Origin: Chloroflexota bacterium
GTDB taxonomy: Bacteria > Chloroflexota > Chloroflexia > Thermomicrobiales > UBA6265
Assembly (NCBI GenBank): GCA_019348515.1
Contig: JAHWJF010000140.1
Span: 1-6,286, forward strand
Direction: 5' to 3'
Length of the DNA stretch: 6,286 nucleotides
In this document: in pieces, positions 1-5,621 of the stretch
Numbering within the stretch: position 1 is the first letter of the stretch
Layout: every line of letters starts with the position of its first letter
Program-made: the position numbers and the translations under genes
Notes under the pieces: generated by a model
Told to the model about the DNA's origin: nothing
Database searches by the model: none
What the model saw: the letters and a program-made list of their open reading frames with translations, nothing else

Positions 1-1
1 C

Positions 2-706
2 AGCAACAACGTCATCCACTCCTTCTGGGTGCCGCAGCTCAGCGGAAAAGTCGATGTGATCCCCGGACATGACAATCCGCTGCAGTTCGTGGCCTCTACG
101 CCGGGAGATTACTTTGGTGAGTGCGCCGAGTTCTGTGGCACTGCCCATGTCTGGATGCGGTTCAAGGTGAAAGTCGTGCCTGAGGAGAACTTCGACGCCT
201 GGGTCACGGCGTGGCGCACACCGCCCGGGTCCGATGCGAACCCTGAGACCGCCGACGTCATGGAAGCGCCTGCCGCCTTCGGGGCCTGTCTCGCCTGCCA
301 CAACATCACGGGCACCAACGCGCGCATCGCCCAACAGGGGATGGCCGCCAACTCCGGCTATCTCGATCCCGAATCTGACGAGGTCATCAGAGGGCCAGGT
401 CCAAACCTGACCCTGTTCGGGTGTCGCGACACGATCGGGGCGGGCGTTCTGGAGAACACGCCGGAAAACCTCGAGTTGTGGCTCAAGGCAACCGAACGGG
501 TGAAAGAGGGCGTCTACATGCCCAACTATTACACGATGGATCCGGGACTCACCGACGAGCAGGTCGACGAGCTCGTGACGTACCTCGAGAGTCTCCGACC
601 AGCGGACGGCTGCCCCGATGAGGGTCTCCTCGTCGGCGGCGAGGTACCCTCCGAAGTGATCGAGGAGATGGATCCGAACGAGGACATTGGAGAGGATCCG
701 CAGTAG
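2..706 (+). CDS. ctaC: Cytochrome c oxidase subunit II with fused cytochrome c domain (caa3 type), 5'-truncated
   Basis: This is the electron-entry subunit of a caa3 oxidase; its domains face the outside of the membrane. The frame is open from base 2, so the N-terminal membrane hairpin lies outside the window; the GTG at 29 is the Val of HSFWVP, not a start. Numbering from that codon as 1, the CuA site is complete: His of HSFW (bases 17-19), then C32-A-E-F-C36-x3-H40-x2-M43. E34 is the residue whose backbone serves CuA and whose side chain serves the Mg site in relatives. A class I cytochrome c domain follows: heme-binding C87-L-A-C90-H91, the GPGPNLT segment near 122-128, and the likely axial M164 in YMPNYY. 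The heme domain has an extra stretch between H91 and GPGPNLT, plus two further cysteines (C132, C195). An acidic tail follows. TAG stop at 704-706; ctaD begins 78 bases later. Identity is very secure. Confidence 0.97.
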   Translation, partial: SNNVIHSFWVPQLSGKVDVIPGHDNPLQFVASTPGDYFGECAEFCGTAHVWMRFKVKVVPEENFDAWVTAWRTPPGSDANPETADVMEAPAAFGACLACHNITGTNARIAQQGMAANSGYLDPESDEVIRGPGPNLTLFGCRDTIGAGVLENTPENLELWLKATERVKEGVYMPNYYTMDPGLTDEQVDELVTYLESLRPADGCPDEGLLVGGEVPSEVIEEMDPNEDIGEDPQ

Positions 707-784
707 AGCACCGCCAGCGTGTGGTTGCGGCGAGTGATCACCACGGATAACGCACGAGTACTTCGGAAGACCAGGAGTTAGGGA

Positions 785-2863
785 ATGGCATCGATCGCTC
801 AGCCACAGATTCAGGCTCCAACGCTCCCCAAGCCCCAGGCAGAGGAGAGCGGGCTATGGAGTTGGCTGACCACCGTCGATCATAAGCGCATCGCCAAGAT
901 GTACGGGATCAGCGCCTTCCTCTTCTTCCTGCTTGGTGGTCTGGAAGCGCTCTTGATCCGCGCCCAGCTGTCCCGCCCAGAAAACAACGTCGTCGATGCT
1001 CAACGCTACAGCGAGCTCTTCACCATCCATGGCACGACGATGATCTTCCTCGTGGTCATGCCCTTGAGTGTTGCCTTCTTCAATCTGGTCGTGCCGCTCC
1101 AGATCGGCGCGCGCGACGTCGCCTTCCCGCGCCTGAACGCCTTTTCCTACTGGACCTTCCTGGCAGGCGCCCTCATTCTGTATATCCCGGTGCTTTTCTC
1201 ACTGCCCGGCATTTTTGCTCATGCAGCGGCGGTCGCCTGGAGCAACATCCTGGGATCACCGCTGCTGAATGGCGTCCAGCCCTGGTTTGACGCGAATCTT
1301 CCCTTCGCGACGGTCGTTCCGGACCAGGGCTGGTACGGCTACGCGCCGCTCACGGAGAGCCTCTTCTCTGGCCGGGAGATCGATTTCTGGGCACTCAGTC
1401 TGCAGGTGCTTGGCGTCGCCTCGATGGCCGGGGCCTTCAACTTCATCGTCACCATCATCAACATGCGCGCCCCCGGAATGTCGATGATGCGCATGCCGAT
1501 GTTCACCTGGTCGACGCTGATCGTCTCGATTCTGATCGTCTTGGCCTTCCCAGCCATCACCATCGCCCTGGTGCTCCTGACCTTTGACCGGCTCGGCGGC
1601 ACCATGTTCTACCGGGCGTTCAGTCTGACTGATGGCACCTTGGTCACCGCCGGCGGAGACCCGATGCTGTGGCAGCACCTCTTCTGGATCTTCGGCCACC
1701 CGGAGGTCTACATCCTCATCCTGCCGGCCTTTGGCCTCGTCAACGAGATCATCCCCGTCTTCTCACGCAAACCGCTCTTTGGCTACGCGGTCATGGTCTA
1801 TGCCACCGCCGCCATCGCCTTCCTCGGCTTTGGTGTGTGGGTCCACCACATGTTCACCACTGGCATTGGCCCGACCCCGGTCGCCGCCTTTTCCGCCTCG
1901 ACGATGCTGATCGCCATTCCAACCGGGGTCAAGATTCTCAACTGGACGGCGACGATGTGGGGAGGGTCGCTGCAGTTCACGACCGCCATGCTCTTCGCGG
2001 TTGGGCTCGTCTCGCAGTTTGTCATCGGCGGCCTCTCCGGCGTCATGCACGCGGTGGTGCCGGTCGATACCCACCACAATGACTCCTACTTCGTGGTCGC
2101 CCACTTCCACTACGTCCTCTTCGGCGGCAGCATCTTCGCCCTCATCGGCGGTCTCTTCTATTACTGGCCGAAGGTATTCGGCAAGATGCTCGACGAGCGG
2201 CTGGGGAAGATCCAATTCTGGCTGCAGTTCGCCGGCTTCAACCTGACCTTTTTCCCGATGCACTTCCTCGGCCTGGCTGGGATGCCGCGCCGCTACTCCA
2301 CGTACAGCTTCGAGAGTGGCTGGTGGTTCTGGAACATCATTGCCAGCATCGGCGCGTTGATGATTGCCGCCTCCGTGCTCATCTTCCTCATCAACGTGAC
2401 GCGCACCACGCGGTTTGGGCGCCAGGCCGAGGCCAACCCCTGGGATGGCTCCACGTTGGAGTGGGCGATTCCCTCGCCCCCGCCGGTCTACAACTTCCGC
2501 ATCACCCCGCTGGTGACCCACCGCGATCAGCTCTGGCACGACAAGTACGACCGCGTCCAGGAGTCGGCCGGCCGGCCGGATCAGGTCGCCGACACCATCG
2601 TCGCCATCGATCAGCTGCCGGAACGGTCACCGGTCGGCGTTGCGGTGGCGGAAGCGGAGGCTGAGGAAGGGCACATCCATCTGCCGAATCCGTCGTACTA
2701 TCCGCTCCTGCTCTCCATCGGTCTCTTCTTGCTAGCCTTCGGCATTCTGGTCAACAACCCGCACATCCAACTCGGTTTCTTCGGCATCCCGATCATTTCA
2801 GCATTCGGGTTCTTGCTTCTGGTGACGGCGCTGTATGGGTGGTCGTTCGAGCCGGCCGGCTAG
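785..2863 (+). CDS. ctaD: Cytochrome c oxidase subunit I, A1-type, with C-terminal two-helix extension
   Basis: Catalytic subunit: reduces O2 to water at heme a3-CuB and pumps protons across the membrane. The ATG follows AGGAG (773-777) by 7 bases. Ligands seen: H82 and H442 for heme a, H440 for heme a3, and H305, H354, H355 for CuB; Y309 in GHPEVY is the Tyr cross-linked to the CuB His in this family. E307 of that motif plus D111, N100 and N118 mark a D-channel of A1 type (unlike the A2 enzymes, which lack the Glu); K383 marks the K-channel. R502-R503 should contact heme propionates. At 692 residues it is longer than the usual 530-560. The excess is a long loop between helices 3 and 4 (about 135-178) and, after a charged linker, two extra predicted helices (about 638-656 and 666-684) that begin with a HLPNPSYYP motif. 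Asn432 stands where a Mg-ligand His is common. The function call is very secure. Confidence 0.99.
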   Translation: MASIAQPQIQAPTLPKPQAEESGLWSWLTTVDHKRIAKMYGISAFLFFLLGGLEALLIRAQLSRPENNVVDAQRYSELFTIHGTTMIFLVVMPLSVAFFNLVVPLQIGARDVAFPRLNAFSYWTFLAGALILYIPVLFSLPGIFAHAAAVAWSNILGSPLLNGVQPWFDANLPFATVVPDQGWYGYAPLTESLFSGREIDFWALSLQVLGVASMAGAFNFIVTIINMRAPGMSMMRMPMFTWSTLIVSILIVLAFPAITIALVLLTFDRLGGTMFYRAFSLTDGTLVTAGGDPMLWQHLFWIFGHPEVYILILPAFGLVNEIIPVFSRKPLFGYAVMVYATAAIAFLGFGVWVHHMFTTGIGPTPVAAFSASTMLIAIPTGVKILNWTATMWGGSLQFTTAMLFAVGLVSQFVIGGLSGVMHAVVPVDTHHNDSYFVVAHFHYVLFGGSIFALIGGLFYYWPKVFGKMLDERLGKIQFWLQFAGFNLTFFPMHFLGLAGMPRRYSTYSFESGWWFWNIIASIGALMIAASVLIFLINVTRTTRFGRQAEANPWDGSTLEWAIPSPPPVYNFRITPLVTHRDQLWHDKYDRVQESAGRPDQVADTIVAIDQLPERSPVGVAVAEAEAEEGHIHLPNPSYYPLLLSIGLFLLAFGILVNNPHIQLGFFGIPIISAFGFLLLVTALYGWSFEPAG

Positions 2864-2874
2864 TCGAGGGTTGT

Positions 2875-2890
2875 AAGGAGCGCAGCGTTG
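2875..2890 (+). promoter_or_regulatory. Ribosome binding site fixing a TTG start for ctaE
   Basis: AAGGAG at 2875-2880 sits 7 bases before TTG at 2888-2890. It is the strongest Shine-Dalgarno match in the gap, and no ATG or GTG in the correct frame lies near it; the first in-frame ATG is at 2999, inside the first conserved helix. This supports TTG as the real start. Confidence 0.8.
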
Positions 2891-3634
2891 GCAATCGCGA
2901 TCGAAGTCGAGACCGCCCGTGGCGCGGGTCACATTGACCATGGCGGGCATGGGCATTCCGAGCACCCGCCGACCAGCACCGGCCTCGATAGCCGGAAGAT
3001 GCTGATGTGGCTCTTCCTGGCTTCAGACTGCATGTTCTTCGGGACGCTGATCTCGACCTACATGATCTACCGCAACCGCGCCATCGAGCTGGGCACGCCG
3101 CCGTACCCGAACGAGATCTTCGACATCCCCTACACCTCGGTCAGCGCGTTCGTGCTCCTGATGTCCTCGCTGACGATGGTGCTGGCACTCTCGGCCATTC
3201 AGCGCGGCGACCACCGCGGGCTGCGCATCTGGATCGCCGCAACCGCGCTCCTCGGCGCGATCTTCGTTGGCGGTCAATTCTTCGAGTTCACCGAGTTTAC
3301 CCACGAGGGCTTGGGGCTCTCCACCAGCGTCTTCGGCGCGTCCTTTTTCGTCCTGACTGGCTTCCACGGTGCGCACGTGACGATCGGCGTGGTCTGGCTC
3401 CTGTCGATCCTGTTCATCTCCCTGCGTGGTGGGATGCCCGCGGAGAAGGCCGTCGACGTCGAAATCGCCGGGTTGTACTGGCACTTCGTCGATATCGTCT
3501 GGATCGTCATCTTCACCCTCGTCTACCTGATCCCGTACGCGGACGGTCCAGAGGGGGTCGTTGAGGAAGCGCCGCACGCATTCTTGCGGCTCGTGACAGT
3601 CGGCGAACGATTCCTGGCGGCGCTGCCGTTCTAG
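2888..3634 (+). CDS. ctaE: Cytochrome c oxidase subunit III
   Basis: Integral membrane subunit without metal centres; in the family it stabilises subunit I and sustains proton uptake through the D-channel. The protein has 248 residues and five predicted helices (about 38-60, 84-104, 113-132, 147-178, 195-217), the short bacterial form that lacks the first two helices of the mitochondrial protein. Family signatures are FLASDCMFFG (43-52), QFFEF (130-134), GFHGAHVTIG (158-167) and YWHFVDIVWIVIF (197-209). D47 lies where most homologues and the bovine DCCD-reactive site have Glu. The N-terminus carries five His within residues 15-26. A tail of about 31 residues (218-248) extends past the last helix, longer than usual. 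The gene starts 24 bases after the ctaD stop, so it is surely in the same operon. TTG start chosen from the strong AAGGAG. Confidence 0.97.
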   Translation: MAIAIEVETARGAGHIDHGGHGHSEHPPTSTGLDSRKMLMWLFLASDCMFFGTLISTYMIYRNRAIELGTPPYPNEIFDIPYTSVSAFVLLMSSLTMVLALSAIQRGDHRGLRIWIAATALLGAIFVGGQFFEFTEFTHEGLGLSTSVFGASFFVLTGFHGAHVTIGVVWLLSILFISLRGGMPAEKAVDVEIAGLYWHFVDIVWIVIFTLVYLIPYADGPEGVVEEAPHAFLRLVTVGERFLAALPF

Positions 3635-3643
3635 CGAAGGGGA

Positions 3644-3659
3644 CCCCGGGTGACCGGGG
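3644..3659 (+). other. Intergenic hairpin with GNRA-type loop between ctaE and ctaF
   Basis: CCCCGG (3644-3649) and CCGGGG (3654-3659) are perfect reverse complements separated by GTGA, which in RNA is a GUGA tetraloop of the GNRA class. Six GC pairs closed by this loop should be very stable. No T-run follows, and the next gene starts 38 bases on, so it is not a typical intrinsic terminator. It could affect mRNA processing, stability or relative expression of subunits III and IV; the role is inferred. Confidence 0.6.
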
Positions 3660-3684
3660 ACATGCCGCACCCGAAACACTGAGC

Positions 3685-3700
3685 GGGAGGACAGACAGTG
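3685..3700 (+). promoter_or_regulatory. Ribosome binding site fixing a GTG start for ctaF
   Basis: GGGAGG at 3685-3690 precedes GTG at 3698-3700 by 7 bases, the same spacing as at ctaD and ctaE. The next in-frame ATG encodes residue 23, at the start of the first helix, and has no comparable site, so GTG is preferred. Confidence 0.75.
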
Positions 3701-4042
3701 GCTGATCACGGAACGCACGAACATCACGAATCTGCGCACGAGGGAGCGCATGCCACGAACCAGATGTACGTCCGTATCGCCATCATCCTGGCAATCATTA
3801 CCCTCGTCGAGGTCGTGATCTATTACATCCCGACCATCCGGTCGGTCCTCGTGCCGGCGTTGATCGTGCTGTCACTGGCAAAGTTCCTGATGGTGGTGGG
3901 GTACTTCATGCACCTCAAGTTCGACAGCCGGCTCTATCGGTTCATGTTCGCCTCTGGCCTCGTGATCACGCTGGGGGTCTATCTCGCGTTGTTGGCCATG
4001 CAATGGACCCGAGGGTACTGGTTCCCGCTACCGGCCGCGTAA
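3698..4042 (+). CDS. ctaF: Cytochrome c oxidase subunit IV (prokaryotic COX4 family)
   Basis: Small accessory membrane subunit of the oxidase. It has 114 residues and three predicted helices (about 24-44, 49-71, 82-104), the usual size and topology for the bacterial subunit IV family. The most telling segments are TLVEVVIYY (35-43) in helix 1, with an intramembrane Glu, and KFLMVVGYFMHLKFD (62-76) in helix 2, which is the family signature. The N-terminus has six His among residues 4-18, resembling the His-rich start of the preceding subunit III. In the family this subunit assists assembly or stability and binds no cofactor of its own. Position directly after ctaE and before ctaG supports the call. 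Confidence 0.94.
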   Translation: MADHGTHEHHESAHEGAHATNQMYVRIAIILAIITLVEVVIYYIPTIRSVLVPALIVLSLAKFLMVVGYFMHLKFDSRLYRFMFASGLVITLGVYLALLAMQWTRGYWFPLPAA

Positions 4043-4043
4043 T

Positions 4044-4097
4044 CCACGATCGGACCGGCGGGCACGCTCGCGCCAGCAGTCGCACGCGGGGTCGTGG
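4044..4097 (+). repeat. Inverted repeat spanning the ctaF-ctaG gap
   Basis: CCACGA (4044-4049), starting two bases after the ctaF stop, is the exact reverse complement of TCGTGG (4092-4097); a T-G wobble and a C-G pair extend it to eight pairs. Between them GGCG (4057-4060) can pair with CGCC (4071-4074). The fold would fill the gap and end 7 bases before the ctaG ribosome binding site. There is no T-run. A regulatory or mRNA-stability role is possible but unproven; chance pairing is plausible in GC-rich DNA. Confidence 0.35.
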
Positions 4098-4104
4098 CTA
4101 GTCT

Positions 4105-4118
4105 AGGATCGCTTCGTG
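4105..4118 (+). promoter_or_regulatory. Ribosome binding site fixing a GTG start for ctaG
   Basis: AGGA at 4105-4108 precedes GTG at 4116-4118 by 7 bases. It is weaker than the sites of ctaE and ctaF, but the resulting N-terminus (a short segment with a GW-x-DW-like pattern before helix 1) matches what is usual for this family, and no upstream in-frame start has a better site. Confidence 0.6.
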
Positions 4119-5090
4119 CTCGAATTTCTCCGCGGACCTCTACTCCACGCCGGTGGCGTCGATCCTACAGGATGGCTCTGGAGCGACTGGAACATAGAGC
4201 CAACAATCGCCATCGGGCTGTTGGTTCTTGTTGCCGGGTATTTGTTCCTTACCAGAACTGATGCGACGTCCTCACTGACTGCGTCTTCCGAGTCCCCTTC
4301 GCTGGGAAGGACTCAGGGAGTTGGAGGGGATAAGACCGCTCGCACCGTAACCGCCGGCCAGAAGACCTCCTTCGTTGCCGGCGCGGTCGTGCTCTTTATC
4401 GCGTTGGGACCGCCTCTGGACGATTGGTCCGACCACTACCTGCTGCTGGCGCACATGGTCCAGCACCTGCTGCTGATCATGCTGGCCGCGCCCCTGCTGC
4501 TCTACGGCACGCCGGGATGGGTACTGGAACCACTGACGCGCAACCGGGTCACGAACACGATTGGCTATTGGCTAACCCGGCCCGTCATCGCCTATGCCGT
4601 GGCGAATACAGTCTTCGTCCTCTGGCACGTGCCAATGTTCTATGACATGGCGCTGCGCTCCCAACCGGTGCATGTCTTCGAACATGTGACGATGCTGGCC
4701 ACCGCGCTGCTAGCCTGGTGGCCGACGTTGGGGCCGCTGCCACGGTGGCCTCGGCTGGCCCTGCCGCTGCATAGCCTCTACTACTTCGCGATGACCTTGC
4801 CAGGAACCGCGGTCGGAGCGTTCATCACCTTCGCCGACCCGGGACTCTATGTCCCGTACGACACGGCGCAACGCATCTTCGGGATCGATCTGGCAACGGA
4901 CCAACAGGCAGCCGGGCTGCTGATGTGGGTGGCACTGGGCACCATTTACCTGCTGCTCATCACCTTCAGCTTCTTCCGTTGGGCGTCACGGGAAGAAGCC
5001 GCCGATCGGGAGGTGGCTGCCCAGACGCGAACCACCGTTGCCCCATCAACGTCAATCCCAGGCGACCAGGGTGCGCAAGCCACAAGCTAA
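4116..5090 (+). CDS. ctaG: Cytochrome c oxidase assembly factor, caa3_CtaG family
   Basis: Multi-pass membrane protein of the CtaG family found beside caa3 oxidase genes and required in Bacillus for making active enzyme; it is unrelated to the proteobacterial Cox11-type CtaG. The 324 residues include about seven hydrophobic segments. Conserved-looking features are the DHYLLLAHMVQHLLL stretch with H113 and H117, WHVP with H171, H186 and H190 in HVFEH, and PGTAVGAF followed by ITFADPGLYVPY (229-248). These intramembrane His residues are candidates for copper handling, which is inference. Between helix 1 and helix 2 (about 47-83) lies a long Ser/Thr/Gly-rich loop whose DNA is rich in palindromes. 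A hydrophilic Thr/Ala-rich tail covers about 291-324. The gene follows ctaF by 73 bases and likely shares its transcript. Confidence 0.93.
   Translation: MLEFLRGPLLHAGGVDPTGWLWSDWNIEPTIAIGLLVLVAGYLFLTRTDATSSLTASSESPSLGRTQGVGGDKTARTVTAGQKTSFVAGAVVLFIALGPPLDDWSDHYLLLAHMVQHLLLIMLAAPLLLYGTPGWVLEPLTRNRVTNTIGYWLTRPVIAYAVANTVFVLWHVPMFYDMALRSQPVHVFEHVTMLATALLAWWPTLGPLPRWPRLALPLHSLYYFAMTLPGTAVGAFITFADPGLYVPYDTAQRIFGIDLATDQQAAGLLMWVALGTIYLLLITFSFFRWASREEAADREVAAQTRTTVAPSTSIPGDQGAQATS
4283..4336 (+). repeat. Palindrome-rich segment within ctaG
   Basis: GAGTCC (4290-4295) pairs with GGACTC (4309-4314); inside it, after a two-base bulge, TTC (4298-4300) pairs with GAA (4306-4308) around a five-base loop. 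An outer pair GTCTT (4283-4287) and AAGAC (4332-4336) encloses the whole, and CCCC (4294-4297) can alternatively pair with GGGG (4326-4329). The segment encodes the non-conserved loop between helices 1 and 2. It could be a small REP-like element that inserted in frame, or only a loop-coding stretch with chance pairing. Confidence 0.4.
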
Positions 5091-5161
5091 GTCGAGTGGC
5101 GCGCATATACTGTGTGGGCAACTCGTCCTACGGCATCATCCGCTTTGCCGCGGAAGCTCTC

Positions 5162-5175
5162 CGTTCACCGGAACG
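5162..5175 (+). other. Small hairpin before the small membrane protein gene
   Basis: CGTTC (5162-5166) and GAACG (5171-5175) pair around an ACCG loop, directly upstream of the GAGG ribosome binding site (5177-5180). Five pairs give modest stability. The rest of the 95-base gap after ctaG holds a TATACT sequence (5106-5111) without a recognisable -35 partner, so a promoter there is doubtful. Confidence 0.3.
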
Positions 5176-5185
5176 TGAGGCGACC

Positions 5186-5515
5186 ATGATCCCTCTTCCC
5201 AGTCAACGCGAGGAGTTGGAAGGCGAGGACCAGGAGGGGTCCGCCACGGTCTGGGCATTCCTGCTCATCCTCTTCTTCTTCAAGCTGGCCACCGTTGTCC
5301 TCATCTTCTGGCATCTGCGGACTTGGGACAGCGGTGTCGTACTCGGGGCGACGCTGTGGTATTGGTTTCCACCGCTGATCCTGCTTGGGGCGGGACCGGT
5401 GTTGTTCTATTACCGGCTGCGGAAGGTGCGTGGCCGCCGCGAAGCCCTGCACCGGTCCGAGTGGATGGTCGGGGATGACCAGGACGTGAGTGTCCGCCCG
5501 GCTCACCGTCGCTGA
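5186..5515 (+). CDS. Small two-helix membrane protein of unknown function
   Basis: I do not recognise this 109-residue protein. The ATG at 5186 is chosen because GAGG (5177-5180) lies 5 bases upstream and the frame before it encodes no conserved-looking sequence. The N-terminus is acidic (about residues 9-17). Two strong hydrophobic segments follow: about 20-43, rich in Phe and Leu with an embedded Lys33, and about 54-77, with WYWFPP and ending in FYYRLRK. A basic stretch (77-90) follows the second helix, which by the positive-inside rule places both ends in the cytoplasm. There is no cofactor motif. It lies 95 bases after ctaG on the same strand, so it may be co-transcribed and could be an oxidase-associated small subunit or assembly protein; this rests on position only. 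Confidence 0.75.
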   Translation: MIPLPSQREELEGEDQEGSATVWAFLLILFFFKLATVVLIFWHLRTWDSGVVLGATLWYWFPPLILLGAGPVLFYYRLRKVRGRREALHRSEWMVGDDQDVSVRPAHRR

Positions 5516-5524
5516 CGCCAGGAA

Positions 5525-5552
5525 TCCACACCGGGATCGCAACGCCTATAAT
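5525..5552 (+). promoter_or_regulatory. Putative housekeeping sigma promoter for the last gene
   Basis: TATAAT at 5547-5552 is a perfect -10 box in otherwise GC-rich DNA. TCCACA at 5525-5530 matches four of six bases of the -35 consensus with a 16-base spacer. Transcription would start near 5559 and leave a leader of about 60 bases before the ATG at 5622. It suggests the last gene is transcribed independently of the oxidase operon. Confidence 0.55.
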
Positions 5553-5621
5553 GCCGGGTGCTGGGCTTGGGCTGTCTCGCCTGGTAAGACGGCGCGGAAC
5601 GCAGCTGGGGGGTACGGCTGA

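Noticed and set aside
29..31. GTG as a start codon for subunit II
   Set aside because: The frame is open to the window's edge and the codons before it spell NNVIHSFW, which holds a CuA ligand; the gene simply begins upstream.
734..741. GTGATCAC palindrome between ctaC and ctaD as an operator
   Set aside because: An eight-base palindrome is short, is not repeated nearby and has no promoter beside it; chance is sufficient.
1763..2539. Minus-strand open frame of 258 codons opposite ctaD
   Set aside because: It mirrors highly conserved subunit I codons; the translation is charged and low in complexity, with no family resemblance.
3023..3751. Minus-strand open frame of 242 codons opposite ctaE and the start of ctaF
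   Set aside because: It is antisense to two confident genes and rich in Asp, Glu, Arg and His without domain features.
5106..5111. TATACT as a promoter -10 for the small membrane protein gene
   Set aside because: No acceptable -35 sequence lies 16-18 bases upstream and there is no extended -10; I could not support it as a promoter.
4925..5185. N-terminal extension of the small membrane protein gene back into ctaG
   Set aside because: The extension overlaps ctaG in another frame, has the composition of a shadow frame, and a better-placed start with a ribosome site exists at 5186.
5553..5621. Possible tRNA or riboswitch in the leader of the last gene
   Set aside because: Only isolated four-pair stems (such as CGCC 5578-5581 with GGCG 5591-5594) were found; no cloverleaf, T-loop or known aptamer motif fits.
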